This document shows, one piece after another, positions 32,236 to 40,379 of a stretch of 64,000 nt of DNA; within the stretch, counting starts at the first letter, position 1, and each line of letters starts with the position of its first letter. Location: the NCBI RefSeq assembly GCF_002243515.1, contig NZ_CP022657.1, positions 1,665,001 through 1,729,000 of the forward strand, in the 5' to 3' direction. The translations under genes were made by a program, and so were the position numbers. A model generated the notes under the pieces. That model searched no databases and was not told the DNA's origin. It saw only the letters and a program-made list of their open reading frames with translations. The stretch comes from Tumebacillus algifaecis. Its GTDB lineage: Bacteria > Bacillota > Bacilli > Tumebacillales > Tumebacillaceae.

Positions 32236-32252
32236 AAAGAGAGGTGTCTACC

Positions 32253-32618
32253 ATGTCTGATGAGCAGAAAAAAGAGGAACAGTGGGTCAATCCACTGCTC
32301 CCCGATGGCAAAAAGGAATACGTGGTCGATCTGCAGATCACCCAACTGGATGAGGACAACTGGACGCTGAAGCTGTCCACCGACCAGATCCAACAGATCC
32401 ACACGGCGCTTCAGCACTCGATCATCGAAAACCAGCGTGAAATGACCAAACTCAAGCGCCAAGCTCAACGTTGGGCGGAAACGGGCACCGATCTGGAAAA
32501 GCTCGGTGTCGGCAAGAACAAGCATCTGTACAAAGCCACGAAAAAAGAGAACGAGAAATTGGAGTTGTTGAAAAACAAACTGACCGACTTCTTGTTTGAA
32601 CAAAAGCGGATGCTGTAA
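32253..32618 (+). CDS. coiled-coil protein of unknown function
   Basis: A 121-aa charged protein. The N-terminus has a beta pattern (KEYVVDLQITQLDEDNWTLKL); residues 48-121 are helical, likely coiled-coil (QQIHTALQHSIIENQREMTKL, ENEKLELLKNKLTDFL). The ATG at 32253 follows GAGAGG. It sits behind the isc terminator and may be read through. No family recognised. Confidence 0.6.
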   Translation: MSDEQKKEEQWVNPLLPDGKKEYVVDLQITQLDEDNWTLKLSTDQIQQIHTALQHSIIENQREMTKLKRQAQRWAETGTDLEKLGVGKNKHLYKATKKENEKLELLKNKLTDFLFEQKRML

Positions 32619-32848
32619 CAACGCTTGCAGAGGGAAGCGTTCGCAATCTGTCCGTTGCGTCAACTGCAAGCGATGAGCGAATAGGCGAAGTCCCCCTTAC
32701 AGAGGCTACTTGTGATGAGTAGTGATCGTGAGGGGGATTTTCTGTATGTTACGAATCGGCAACGAGAGATGGGGAAAGTGAGTCGAACAACACCAGTGAA
32801 GGCTTTCCTCTCGGTTGACTGTGTATTGTTAAGCGTTCTGCTGAGTAT

Positions 32849-32884
32849 CAAAAAAGCGGTACCTCCCGTCAAGAAGTACCGCCA
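32849..32884 (-). terminator. terminator of the broken reductase gene
   Basis: On the minus strand GCGGTAC ... GTACCGC forms a 7-bp stem with 14-base loop followed by T6. Confidence 0.65.
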
Positions 32885-32910
32885 CGTTATTTACGTGATT
32901 CGAGAAAGAA

Positions 32911-33370
32911 TCAGACCGCAGCGGCCTGCTGCAAATACGCTTTCAATTCATCGTCATCGATGCGATTGGCATACTCGCGGAACGATTCGTCGGGCAGGCG
33001 TTTGTCGAGATAAGAACGCACGATGTTGGCGATCGTATGCTGGACTTGTTCGCCTGGCACTTTCAGTACGATTTTGCGGTTAAATTTCGCATTCGCACCG
33101 AGCCCGCCGCTGATCGACACGTCAAAAGCATCGACCATTTGACCGTCTCGGCGCACCAAAGCCCCAGCCAGACCGATGTCTGCGATCGCCTGTTGACCGC
33201 ATTGGTTCGGGCAACCGTTGACATGGAGGCGGATCGGAGTGTCAAATTCCGGAAAGGTCGCATCGAGATACTGCGCGATGCCTTTCATCTGCAGCGTAAC
33301 GGTGAAGATCATGAAGGACTTCGAGGCCATCTTTTTCAAGCTTGAGTTGTTCTTCTTTGTTCAGTGCCAA
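32911..33370 (-). pseudogene. nitrite/sulfite reductase with large internal deletion
   Basis: Two ends of one gene are fused out of frame. From a TTG at 33370 (AAGGAG at 9 bases) the frame reads ALNKEEQLKLEKDGLEV then LHDLHRYA, the usual N-terminus of NirA-type reductases. Near 33290 the frame shifts and the sequence continues as GIAQYLDATFPEFDTPIRLH, then VNGCPNQCGQQAIADIGL (second cysteine pair of the 4Fe-4S/siroheme site) and the normal C-terminus to 32911. Roughly 350 central codons, including siroheme contacts and the first cysteine pair, are gone. An ORF of 142 codons from 33339 survives but cannot be an active reductase. Confidence 0.82.
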
Positions 33371-33409
33371 CTGACTCCACTCCTTCTCGCGCTAAGTTTA
33401 ATTCCGTGT

Positions 33410-33432
33410 ATACATATAAGAATTATATGTAT
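33410..33432. promoter_or_regulatory. perfect palindromic operator upstream of the broken reductase
   Basis: Arms ATACATATAA and TTATATGTAT are exact inverses around GAA, 40 bp before the reductase start. The regulator is unknown; CymR- or FNR-like control of sulfur/nitrite genes is possible. Confidence 0.55.
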
Positions 33433-33556
33433 TGTAGGAATCATTGTAAAGACAATTCCCTGCAATATTCAGTCTAAAATGGCTTGTCAACGTATCGAGA
33501 ATGTCCGAAAATGAGTAAAGAAACACAATTTTACTGCAAAGGGATGACAGGGTGAC

Positions 33557-33751
33557 ATGAATGAAAAGGCCATTCCAACTTGGCTGCTAGCAGTACCGGT
33601 TATCGGATTGGGAGAACTGACGTATTTACTGTACGGACGCTTAGGGGTCGGTTGGGTGACAAAAGCCTCATTTGGTGCGACCGTGCTTGCTGCTGTTGTA
33701 TTTCTCATCATCTATTTGATGCGCGTGAAACATAATCGAAAGAAAAGTTAG
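33557..33751 (+). CDS. 64-aa two-helix membrane protein
   Basis: Hydrophobic segments TWLLAVPVIGLGELTYLLYG and ATVLAAVVFLIIYLM, ending in a basic tail KHNRKKS that should face the cytoplasm. The ribosome site is poor (CAGGGTGAC). No family recognised. Confidence 0.5.
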   Translation: MNEKAIPTWLLAVPVIGLGELTYLLYGRLGVGWVTKASFGATVLAAVVFLIIYLMRVKHNRKKS

Positions 33752-33818
33752 AAAATATGACTGCTTAGTATAAAAATCAGAAGGAACTCATATCGGTAGT
33801 GTAGAAGTCATAATAGCA

Positions 33819-33839
33819 ACGTTCGAAACCTGAACGTTC
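33819..33839. promoter_or_regulatory. inverted repeat before the crotonase gene
   Basis: AACGTTC and GAACGTT are exact inverse arms with a 7-bp spacer, ending 19 bp before the start and just upstream of the ribosome site CTAGGAGG. Candidate operator for a fatty-acid-degradation repressor. Confidence 0.45.
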
Positions 33840-33857
33840 TCTAGGAGGCACTACACG

Positions 33858-34640
33858 ATGAGTGAACGCCTTTTTACCCGATTGACGAAGGAAAACGGGA
33901 TTGCGATTTTGACGATCGACAACCCGCCGCTAAACGTGTTGAGTGAACGAGTCGGCCTTGAGATCCGCGATTGCGTGACTGAGGTTGAGCATGATGACGA
34001 AGTGGTGGTATTGATCCTCACAGGTGCCGGACGCGCTTTTATAGCCGGTGCGGACATCAAGGAGTTTCCTACCAAGATGGCGCGCGGCGAAGCGAAAAAG
34101 ATGGCGCTTGAGCATTTCCACACCTACAACCGACTGGACTTTTTGCCCAAACCGACGATAGCTGCCTTAAACGGCGTGACGCTTGGCGGAGGCTTGGAAC
34201 TTGCGATGGCGTGTGACATTCGCATCGCGGGTGAGGGAGTGAAACTGGGACTGCCAGAGATTAAGCTCGGACTGTTTCCAGGTGCCGGCGGAACGCAGCG
34301 GTTGCCGCGTCTAGTCGGCGAAGGAAGAGCCAAGGAACTGATGTTCATGGGTGACCCGATCACCGCAACGGAAGCATGGCAGATCGGTTTGGTCAATAAG
34401 GTCGTCCCGGACGACGAAGTGCTGGAGCGTGCGCAAGAGATGGCCAAAGTCTTGGCTACGCGCACTCTGACAGCGCTTTCTCGCATCAAGAAAGCGGTCG
34501 ATAAGGGACTTGAGATGGACCTGACTGGCGGAGTGCTGTACGAAGCGGAACTGCTGGATGAGGTGTTCCAGACGGAAGATATTGTGGAAGGCTGCAATGC
34601 GTTTTTTGAAAAGCGTGAACCGATCTTTAAACATCGGTAA
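33858..34640 (+). CDS. enoyl-CoA hydratase/isomerase (crotonase) family
   Basis: A 260-aa crotonase. Oxyanion-hole blocks AGADIKEF (res 62-69) and NGVTLGGGLELAMACDIRIA (104-123), and the substrate-side PEIKLGLFPGAGGTQRLPR with the catalytic Glu are clear. It hydrates trans-2-enoyl-CoA in beta-oxidation. It is followed at 95 bp by an acyl-CoA ligase, consistent with a fatty-acid utilisation unit. Start ATG 33858 after CTAGGAGG. Confidence 0.9.
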   Translation: MSERLFTRLTKENGIAILTIDNPPLNVLSERVGLEIRDCVTEVEHDDEVVVLILTGAGRAFIAGADIKEFPTKMARGEAKKMALEHFHTYNRLDFLPKPTIAALNGVTLGGGLELAMACDIRIAGEGVKLGLPEIKLGLFPGAGGTQRLPRLVGEGRAKELMFMGDPITATEAWQIGLVNKVVPDDEVLERAQEMAKVLATRTLTALSRIKKAVDKGLEMDLTGGVLYEAELLDEVFQTEDIVEGCNAFFEKREPIFKHR

Positions 34641-34735
34641 TCGGTGTCTCCCCCCTGCCGTGCAAGTTGTGCGGCAGGTTGTATCCAAAATCGACCGACT
34701 GTTTGGTTGGAAAATGAGGCGAAGAGGTGATCCCT

Positions 34736-36256
34736 GTGAATTTGAGTACAAATTTGCGTCAAACTGCACAGACCACGCCGGATGTAACGGCTCTGCTTTA
34801 TCTGGATCAAAAGATCTCCTATCGTGAGCTCAATGCGGACGTGGATCGTTTTGCAGCCGGGTTGGCTGCGCGAGGCATTGGCAAAGGGTCGAAAGTTGCG
34901 CTGTTGCTCGGCAACTCGCCCGATTTTGTGATCGCATATTACGCGATCGTGCGTCTGGGCGGTGTCGCTGTGCCGGTCAATCCGCTGTATACGCCAGGTG
35001 AGATTCAGTTCATCCTTGCGGACTGCGGAATCGAAGCTGTGATCGCGGTGGGGCAGATGGCACCGCTCGCGCCCATGGTGCTGAAGATGCTCCCGACTTG
35101 CAAAAACGTGATTTTGGTCGGGGCGGACTTGGAAATGGAAGGCGTATCGACATTCGAAGCGGTGCTGAACACGGGCGGTGAAGTGCCGACTGTCGATGCT
35201 ACTCCGGATGACATCGCCGTGATTCTCTATACGTCCGGTACAACAGGACATCCGAAAGGTGCGCTGCTCTCCCATCGCAACCTCTGTTCGAATGCGAACA
35301 GCGTCGGCGACTTCTTAAACATGAGCGAAAAAGATCTCGTGGTGGCCGTGTTGCCGATGTTCCACGTGTTCTGTATGACCGTTTGTCTCAACGCACCGTT
35401 GTATCGCGGGGCGACGATTCTGGTGATGCCGCGCTTCTCGCCGACCGAGACGGCGAAAGCGATTCAGTTCCATCAGGCGACCATGTTTGCCGGGGTGCCG
35501 ACGATGTTCAACTTCTTGTTGCAGCATCCGGAAGTGGTGAAAGAGGATCTGTCTTCGTTGAAACTTGCGATCTCCGGTGGGGCGGCGATGCCAGTGGCAG
35601 TTCTGGAAGGATTCGAGAAGAAATTTGATGTGATCGTTTCCGAAGGATATGGCCTGTCCGAAGCGTCTCCGGTTGTTACCTTCAACCCGCTCGACCGTCC
35701 GCGCAAAGCGGGCACGATCGGCGTGGTCATCCCGTGCGTGGAAGCGCGGGTGGTTGATGAGATGGGCAATGATGTCGAGCCAGGCGTGGTCGGTGAACTG
35801 ATCTGCCGCGGTGACAATGTGATGATCGGCTATCTGAATCGTCCAGAAGAAACGGCGCTGGCGCTTCGCGATGGCTGGTTGTACACTGGCGATATGGCGA
35901 CGATCGATACGGAAGGATATTTCTCGATCGTAGACCGCAAGAAGGATATGATCATCGTCGGCGGTTTCAACGTCTATCCGCGCGAGGTGGAAGAAGTTCT
36001 GTTCCATCACCCGAACGTTCGAGAGGCGGCTGTGGTTGGTGTGCCGGATGCGAACTACGGCGAAAAAGTCCGCGCTTACGTGGCGTTGAAGCAAGAAGGC
36101 TCCACAGAGGAAGAACTGATCGAGCACTGCCAAGCGGCCCTCACCGCTTATAAAGTGCCGAAAGAAGTGATCGTCCTCGAAGAATTGCCGAAGAACACGA
36201 CTGGAAAAATCCTGCGTCGTGAACTGAGGAAACATGAAAGCAACACCGTTTCCTAA
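34736..36256 (+). CDS. long-chain fatty-acid-CoA ligase
   Basis: A 506-aa AMP-forming ligase. P-loop YTSGTTGHPKGALLSH, EGYGLSEASPV (A5), GWLYTGDMATIDTEGYFSIVDRKKD in pieces (A7/A8) and the late lysine in PKNTTGKILRREL (A10) are all present, so both half-reactions should work. It activates fatty acids for the crotonase encoded upstream. The GTG at 34736 lies 8 bases after GAAGAGG; a GTG at 34727 is too close to it. Confidence 0.9.
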   Translation: MNLSTNLRQTAQTTPDVTALLYLDQKISYRELNADVDRFAAGLAARGIGKGSKVALLLGNSPDFVIAYYAIVRLGGVAVPVNPLYTPGEIQFILADCGIEAVIAVGQMAPLAPMVLKMLPTCKNVILVGADLEMEGVSTFEAVLNTGGEVPTVDATPDDIAVILYTSGTTGHPKGALLSHRNLCSNANSVGDFLNMSEKDLVVAVLPMFHVFCMTVCLNAPLYRGATILVMPRFSPTETAKAIQFHQATMFAGVPTMFNFLLQHPEVVKEDLSSLKLAISGGAAMPVAVLEGFEKKFDVIVSEGYGLSEASPVVTFNPLDRPRKAGTIGVVIPCVEARVVDEMGNDVEPGVVGELICRGDNVMIGYLNRPEETALALRDGWLYTGDMATIDTEGYFSIVDRKKDMIIVGGFNVYPREVEEVLFHHPNVREAAVVGVPDANYGEKVRAYVALKQEGSTEEELIEHCQAALTAYKVPKEVIVLEELPKNTTGKILRRELRKHESNTVS

Positions 36257-36273
36257 ACGCAAACAAAACAAAC

Positions 36274-36299
36274 AAACCCCGGAGCGATCCGGGGTTTTT
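36274..36299 (+). terminator. terminator of the acyl-CoA ligase gene
   Basis: AAACCCCGGA-gcga-TCCGGGGTTT perfect stem, then T. Confidence 0.85.
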
Positions 36300-36352
36300 G
36301 CTGCTGTAAGTGGTGACAGCGCAGTGGAGAATTGCTTGGTGAAGCGCTGACG

Positions 36353-36835
36353 TTAGAAGAAAATTTTATACTCCGCATATCCGTAGTCACGCGTGTGCGT
36401 AATCGGGCGTGGCTTCAATCCCTCAGAGTTCTGAACATCCCTGATCAAGGTGGCGAGAAATTCGGTGGAGTCGGGGGAGGTGGCGATCTCTTCGGGGGTG
36501 AGCCAGTCGATAGTCAGGAGTTCACGTTCACAGCGGGTCTCGCTGCCTCCGATGAGATGCGCGCGGAAGACGAGCAGGGTGTCGTGTTTGCCCTGGCGCA
36601 ACACACCTGTGCGGACGGCGACAACTGCTGACGGCTCGACGAGCAAGCCGGTCTCCTCTCGCACTTCCCGCACGACCGCCGCATCGACCGTCTCATCGGC
36701 ATTGACGAAGCCGCTGGGCAGCGTCCAGAGCCCTTTGGTCGCGCTGTACGATTTTTTCACGACGAGGCATCTGCCTTCGTCATTGACGACCAAGCCCGAT
36801 ACGGCGAGCCAGATGTTGCCGCGTTTATCGGCCAT
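36353..36835 (-). CDS. NUDIX hydrolase
   Basis: A 160-aa pyrophosphohydrolase. The Nudix box runs from GFVNADETVDAAVVREVREETG to LLVEP, with the metal-binding REVREETG intact. Typical substrates are nucleoside diphosphate derivatives; the specificity is not predictable. It ends 17 bp after (downstream of) the cobalamin-binding-protein gene on the same strand and is likely co-transcribed with it. Confidence 0.88.
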   Translation of the reverse strand: MADKRGNIWLAVSGLVVNDEGRCLVVKKSYSATKGLWTLPSGFVNADETVDAAVVREVREETGLLVEPSAVVAVRTGVLRQGKHDTLLVFRAHLIGGSETRCERELLTIDWLTPEEIATSPDSTEFLATLIRDVQNSEGLKPRPITHTRDYGYAEYKIFF

Positions 36836-36851
36836 ACTTGATCACCCCTTC

Positions 36852-37643
36852 TTACGACCGTTCGGGATCGAGCAGGTCTACCAGCTCCTCTAAGCCTTGA
36901 AACAGGCGTTGCGAAGGCCGACAGTACAATCCTTCTTCCAGCACGTACACGCGGCCGTTCTGCACCGCTGGGATGGCGGTATAGCCTTCGCGCTCGGTGA
37001 TCATCGTCGTTTTCACTTTGTCTGCGTGCACGCCGCACCAGACGGCGAACATGTAGTCAGGTGCGCGCTCGATCACTTCTTCGTGTTCCGCCGTGTACGA
37101 ATCGCCCGGTTTGTCGCCAAACAAATTGATGCCGCCCGCAAGGTCGGAGATCGGGGTCAGCCAGTTGGCGTTTGCAGGCGTAAAGATCGGGCGTGGCCAC
37201 CACTCCCAATAGAGCTTCGGCGCCGCCTGCTTGATCGAGCGCGCTTTTTCTTGGATGCGCTCGACTTTGCTCTGTAGCTCGGCTACGAGTTGCTGTGCTC
37301 GCTCTGGCACGCCGCACGCTGCGCCTAGCGTCCGAATATCGCCGTAGATGTCGTCGATCGTCTTCGGATTGAGTACCAGATACGGGATGTTCAGCTCTTG
37401 CAGCCGATCCACATTTTTCTCCATGCCAGGCACGGAGAGCGAAGCGATGACAAGGTCGGGTTGCAACTCTTGCAGCCGCTCCATGTTGATATTCAGGTCA
37501 GGTCCGAGCTTGGGCAGGTCTTTAACTTTTTCGGCCGGCCAGTCCGAATAGTCATCGACACCGACGACCTGATCGAACAGGCCGAGCGCGTCAAGCAATT
37601 CGGTGTTGCTGGGACAGATGGAAACGATGCGCAGTTTGGTCAT
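36852..37643 (-). CDS. cobalamin-binding (BtuF-type) periplasmic-fold protein without signal peptide
   Basis: A 263-aa type III binding protein. RIVSICPSNTELLDALGLFDQVVGVDDYSD is the usual N-terminal block; PDLVIASLS, WPRPIFTPANANWL and ERAPDYMFAVWCG follow. BtuF relatives bind vitamin B12 or siderophores for ABC import, but this one starts directly in the mature domain, with no signal or lipobox, so it would remain in the cytosol. No permease or ATPase gene is adjacent. The ATG at 37643 follows GAGAGGAGC. Confidence 0.78.
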   Translation of the reverse strand: MTKLRIVSICPSNTELLDALGLFDQVVGVDDYSDWPAEKVKDLPKLGPDLNINMERLQELQPDLVIASLSVPGMEKNVDRLQELNIPYLVLNPKTIDDIYGDIRTLGAACGVPERAQQLVAELQSKVERIQEKARSIKQAAPKLYWEWWPRPIFTPANANWLTPISDLAGGINLFGDKPGDSYTAEHEEVIERAPDYMFAVWCGVHADKVKTTMITEREGYTAIPAVQNGRVYVLEEGLYCRPSQRLFQGLEELVDLLDPERS

Positions 37644-37714
37644 GGCTGGTTGCTCCTCTCTTGACCAAATGATACAATGAGACTTGCAATCTGTGTAGAT
37701 GAGGTGTGAATGTT

Positions 37715-37978
37715 ATGGCGATGTTTGTCGTATTGATGCTCTTGTTTTTGATCGCGTCGTTTGGCATTTCCTTTATTATGGATATGTTTACGAAAAAATT
37801 TCCGTGGACATCGACCGTGATCGCAGTCGCCCTCGTTGGCTACTACCTGATCTCCCGCGGTTTTGATGTTGGCGGCGGTGAGATCCTGCTCTGCGTTGGT
37901 GTGATCGGCGGAGCGCTCGCAGCCTCGCTGACGATCCGCACGCTGGTCACCCGCGGCTTTAAAATGTTCGGCGCATAA
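37715..37978 (+). CDS. YuiB-like membrane protein
   Basis: An 87-aa integral membrane protein with three hydrophobic stretches (FVVLMLLFLIASFGISFIM, TVIAVALVGYYLI, ILLCVGVIGGALAASL). Sequence and size fit the Bacillus YuiB family of unknown function. The ATG at 37715 is preferred to the GTG at 37706, which lies within the GAGGTG ribosome site. Confidence 0.65.
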   Translation: MAMFVVLMLLFLIASFGISFIMDMFTKKFPWTSTVIAVALVGYYLISRGFDVGGGEILLCVGVIGGALAASLTIRTLVTRGFKMFGA

Positions 37979-37980
37979 GC

Positions 37981-38021
37981 AACAAAAATCCTGAGTGGTT
38001 GACCCACTCAGGATTTTTGTT
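37981..38021. terminator. strong convergent terminator
   Basis: Perfect 18-bp stem AACAAAAATCCTGAGTGG / CCACTCAGGATTTTTGTT with a 5-base loop, between YuiB-like and pyrophosphatase genes. Confidence 0.9.
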
Positions 38022-38030
38022 TGGCTCGAA

Positions 38031-38513
38031 CTACTTCGCGTAGCGTGCAGTAGATTCGTCGAGCAGACGCTGAGCGGTTTCAACGCCTTCCCAGCCGTCG
38101 ATTTGTACTTGTTTGTTCTCGAGGTCTTTGTAGACTTGGAAGAAGTGCGAGATTTCCTTGAGTACGTGCGGAGCCACGTCGTCGAGGGTATGTACGTTTG
38201 CAAAGCGCGGGTCTTGAGTCGGAACTGCCAGCAGTTTCTCGTCTTTGCCTTTGTCGTCCGTCATGATCAGTACGCCGACTACGCGGGACTCGATAACGCA
38301 GCCCGGGAAAGTCGGGAAGCTGGTCACAACGAGAATGTCGAGCGGGTCGCCATCTTCTGCCAAGGTGTTGTCAATGTAGCCGTATTCGGTCGGGTAGTGC
38401 ATCGGGGAAAACAGCACGCGGTCCAGCATAAAGCGGTTGTTTTCTTTGTCGTATTCATACTTATTCTGGGAACCGGTCGGGATTTCGATAAAAGCGTTGA
38501 CGATCATTGCCAT
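38031..38513 (-). CDS. ppa: inorganic pyrophosphatase, family I
   Basis: A 160-aa soluble pyrophosphatase. YDKENNRFMLDRVL, PTEYGYI and the metal-binding DGDPLDILV (res 54-62) with further Asp residues are family I marks. It hydrolyses pyrophosphate from biosynthesis. Start ATG 38513 after AGGAGGTACG; monocistronic with the shared strong terminator. Confidence 0.93.
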   Translation of the reverse strand: MAMIVNAFIEIPTGSQNKYEYDKENNRFMLDRVLFSPMHYPTEYGYIDNTLAEDGDPLDILVVTSFPTFPGCVIESRVVGVLIMTDDKGKDEKLLAVPTQDPRFANVHTLDDVAPHVLKEISHFFQVYKDLENKQVQIDGWEGVETAQRLLDESTARYAK

Positions 38514-38744
38514 GCTTACGTACCTCCTGCTTTTCCATGTATTTTCAGGTTATGGTTATCGAATGACGAAACCATTCCAATTATAGCAAGTGCGGACGAA
38601 CCTGACAACGTGACAAGCTTCTTAGAGTGATTATTCGTCATTTTTGCAGACGGATGGCGCATAAAGTGGGATTATGGAAGGTGGAAGAAAAGGCCAATCT
38701 GTGATATACTGAAGTTTGAAAAATTATAATCTGGGAGGTGGATT

Positions 38745-38773
38745 CCTGACGTACGTGTACGTATTGTCAGGAG
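38745..38773 (+). promoter_or_regulatory. leader hairpin covering the ribosome site of the CNNM gene
   Basis: TCCTGAC and GTCAGGA are exact inverse arms with further internal pairing (GTACGT/ACGTAT). The right arm contains AGGA of the presumed ribosome site AGGAG before the TTG start at 38781, so the hairpin could limit translation. Confidence 0.45.
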
Positions 38774-38780
38774 CCTAACT

Positions 38781-40118
38781 TTGGAAGACCCTTTTAGCGG
38801 CAGTATTTCTTTGTTTGAGTTTCTGTTTATCATCTTTCTGGTGTTGCTGAACGGATTCTTTGTGGCGGCAGAGTTCGCGATGGTAAAGGTACGTTCAACC
38901 CGCCTAGAGCAGTTGGTAATGGAAGGAAACAAACGGGCGAAATTTGCACAACAGATCACCGACAAACTTGACGCTTACCTGTCAGCGACACAGCTTGGGA
39001 TCACGATCGCTTCACTCGCCCTCGGGTGGGTGGGGGAACGCACCCTGTCGAAGCTGTTTGTGGTCTGGTTTGACAGCTTTGGCCTGAGCGATGCGATGCT
39101 GCATACCGTGTCAGCCATCATCTCTTTTTCGATCATCACCTTCTTGCACATCGTCCTCGGTGAATTGGCACCGAAGTCGCTGGCGATCCAGCGAGCGGAG
39201 GGGACTGCACTTTGGACATCAGGTCCGTTGATCTTCTTCTACAAGTTGATGTATCCGTTCATCTGGATGCTCAACGGTACAGCCAACGCCTTTTTGCGGG
39301 TGATCGGCATTCGTCCGGCTTCCGACGCAGAGCTAGCCCACAACGAAGAAGAACTGCGCATGCTCGTGACGCAAAGTCATGAGAGCGGTGTGATCGACGA
39401 AACAGAACGCACACTTTTTGACAATATATTTGATTTCTCCAATCGCGTCGCCCGCGAGATCATGGTGCCGCGAACAGACATGAGCTGTCTGTATATCAAT
39501 CGTTCGTTCAAGGACAATTTGGAAAAAGCGGATTCGGAGAAGCACACGCGCTTCCCGCTCATTCTAGAAGATAAAGACAACATCGTAGGCATCGTGCACA
39601 TCAAAGATCTCTACGCGGTGGCGCTGAGCGGACGCGATGATATCTCCTTGCAGACGATCGCCCGCAAGCCGGTCACCGTACCGGAGTCAATGCCGATCAA
39701 GGACGTGCTGAAAATCTTGCAGAAGAACCGCTCTGAGTTGGCGATCGTCATCGACGAATACGGCGGCACGGCGGGGATCGTGACCACCGAGGACATTCTC
39801 GAAGAGTTGGTCGGCGAGATCCAGGACGAATTTGACGAAGAACGACCGTTCATCGAAGAGCAGAACGACCACGTGTCGATCGATGCGCGCATGTTGATCG
39901 ATGAGGTCAACGAGTATTTCCATCTGCACATCGAATCGGAAGAGGTGGATACGATCGGCGGTTTTATCTACGCGCAGTTCCAGACTCCGTTTGTCGGCGG
40001 GAAAGTCACGATCGACAACTTCCATTTCACGATCACGGAGATGGACTCCTTGCGGGTGACGCGACTTGCCGTCCGTCGCTTACAATCGGTGGATGAAGAG
40101 GATTTGCAGTTCGCGTAA
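38781..40118 (+). CDS. CNNM/CorC-type transporter-like protein (hemolysin family)
   Basis: A 445-aa membrane protein. The N-terminal DUF21 domain (about res 10-200, four hydrophobic segments such as LFIIFLVLLNGFFVAAEFAM) is followed by two CBS domains (about 215-335, MVPRTDMSCLYI, TARKPVTVPESMPIKDVL, IVIDEYGGTAGIVTTEDILEE) and a C-terminal CorC_HlyC domain (about 355-440). Family members export Mg2+ or Co2+ under nucleotide control. The TTG start follows AGGAG at 8 bases. A CorA magnesium channel gene follows, suggesting a local Mg2+ theme. Confidence 0.87.
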   Translation: MEDPFSGSISLFEFLFIIFLVLLNGFFVAAEFAMVKVRSTRLEQLVMEGNKRAKFAQQITDKLDAYLSATQLGITIASLALGWVGERTLSKLFVVWFDSFGLSDAMLHTVSAIISFSIITFLHIVLGELAPKSLAIQRAEGTALWTSGPLIFFYKLMYPFIWMLNGTANAFLRVIGIRPASDAELAHNEEELRMLVTQSHESGVIDETERTLFDNIFDFSNRVAREIMVPRTDMSCLYINRSFKDNLEKADSEKHTRFPLILEDKDNIVGIVHIKDLYAVALSGRDDISLQTIARKPVTVPESMPIKDVLKILQKNRSELAIVIDEYGGTAGIVTTEDILEELVGEIQDEFDEERPFIEEQNDHVSIDARMLIDEVNEYFHLHIESEEVDTIGGFIYAQFQTPFVGGKVTIDNFHFTITEMDSLRVTRLAVRRLQSVDEEDLQFA

Positions 40119-40132
40119 ACGGATGGTCACGA

Positions 40133-40166
40133 AGAAAAAGCCTGGGCGTATGCTCAGGCTTTTTCT
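40133..40166 (+). terminator. terminator of the CNNM gene
   Basis: Stem AGAAAAAGCCTG / CAGGCTTTTTCT with 10-base loop. The rest of the gap to 40379 shows no gene I can support and no clear Mg2+ riboswitch (M-box). Confidence 0.85.
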
Positions 40167-40379
40167 GTAATACACTACAGGAAGTAATAGGTAGGTTTGG
40201 AGGAAAAGGACTTTCGTCGCCTTTGCTGTGCATAAAGTGAAAAAGCATATCTTTGCGTGTGCTGAAATCACGCAGGTGCTGGGGAAGATTGACGTGCTCG
40301 GTCAGGAAATCTATAATCCTTAGTAGTAGAATCAAGACGGTTCCTGTCACAGATTCGGAAATGAGGGGAGGGCTGCGCT

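Noticed and set aside
32911-33339. Intact 142-aa ferredoxin-like reductase gene
   Set aside because: The DNA upstream encodes the N-terminus of the same family in a different frame, so it is the tail of a deleted gene.
40228-40323. 32-codon plus frame (ending LGKIDVLGQEIYNP) before corA
   Set aside because: Protein-like wording but GTG start with no ribosome site at proper distance; kept as non-coding.
40167-40379. Possible Mg2+ riboswitch (M-box) upstream of corA
   Set aside because: No recognisable conserved M-box core or terminator/antiterminator pair beyond the CNNM terminator.
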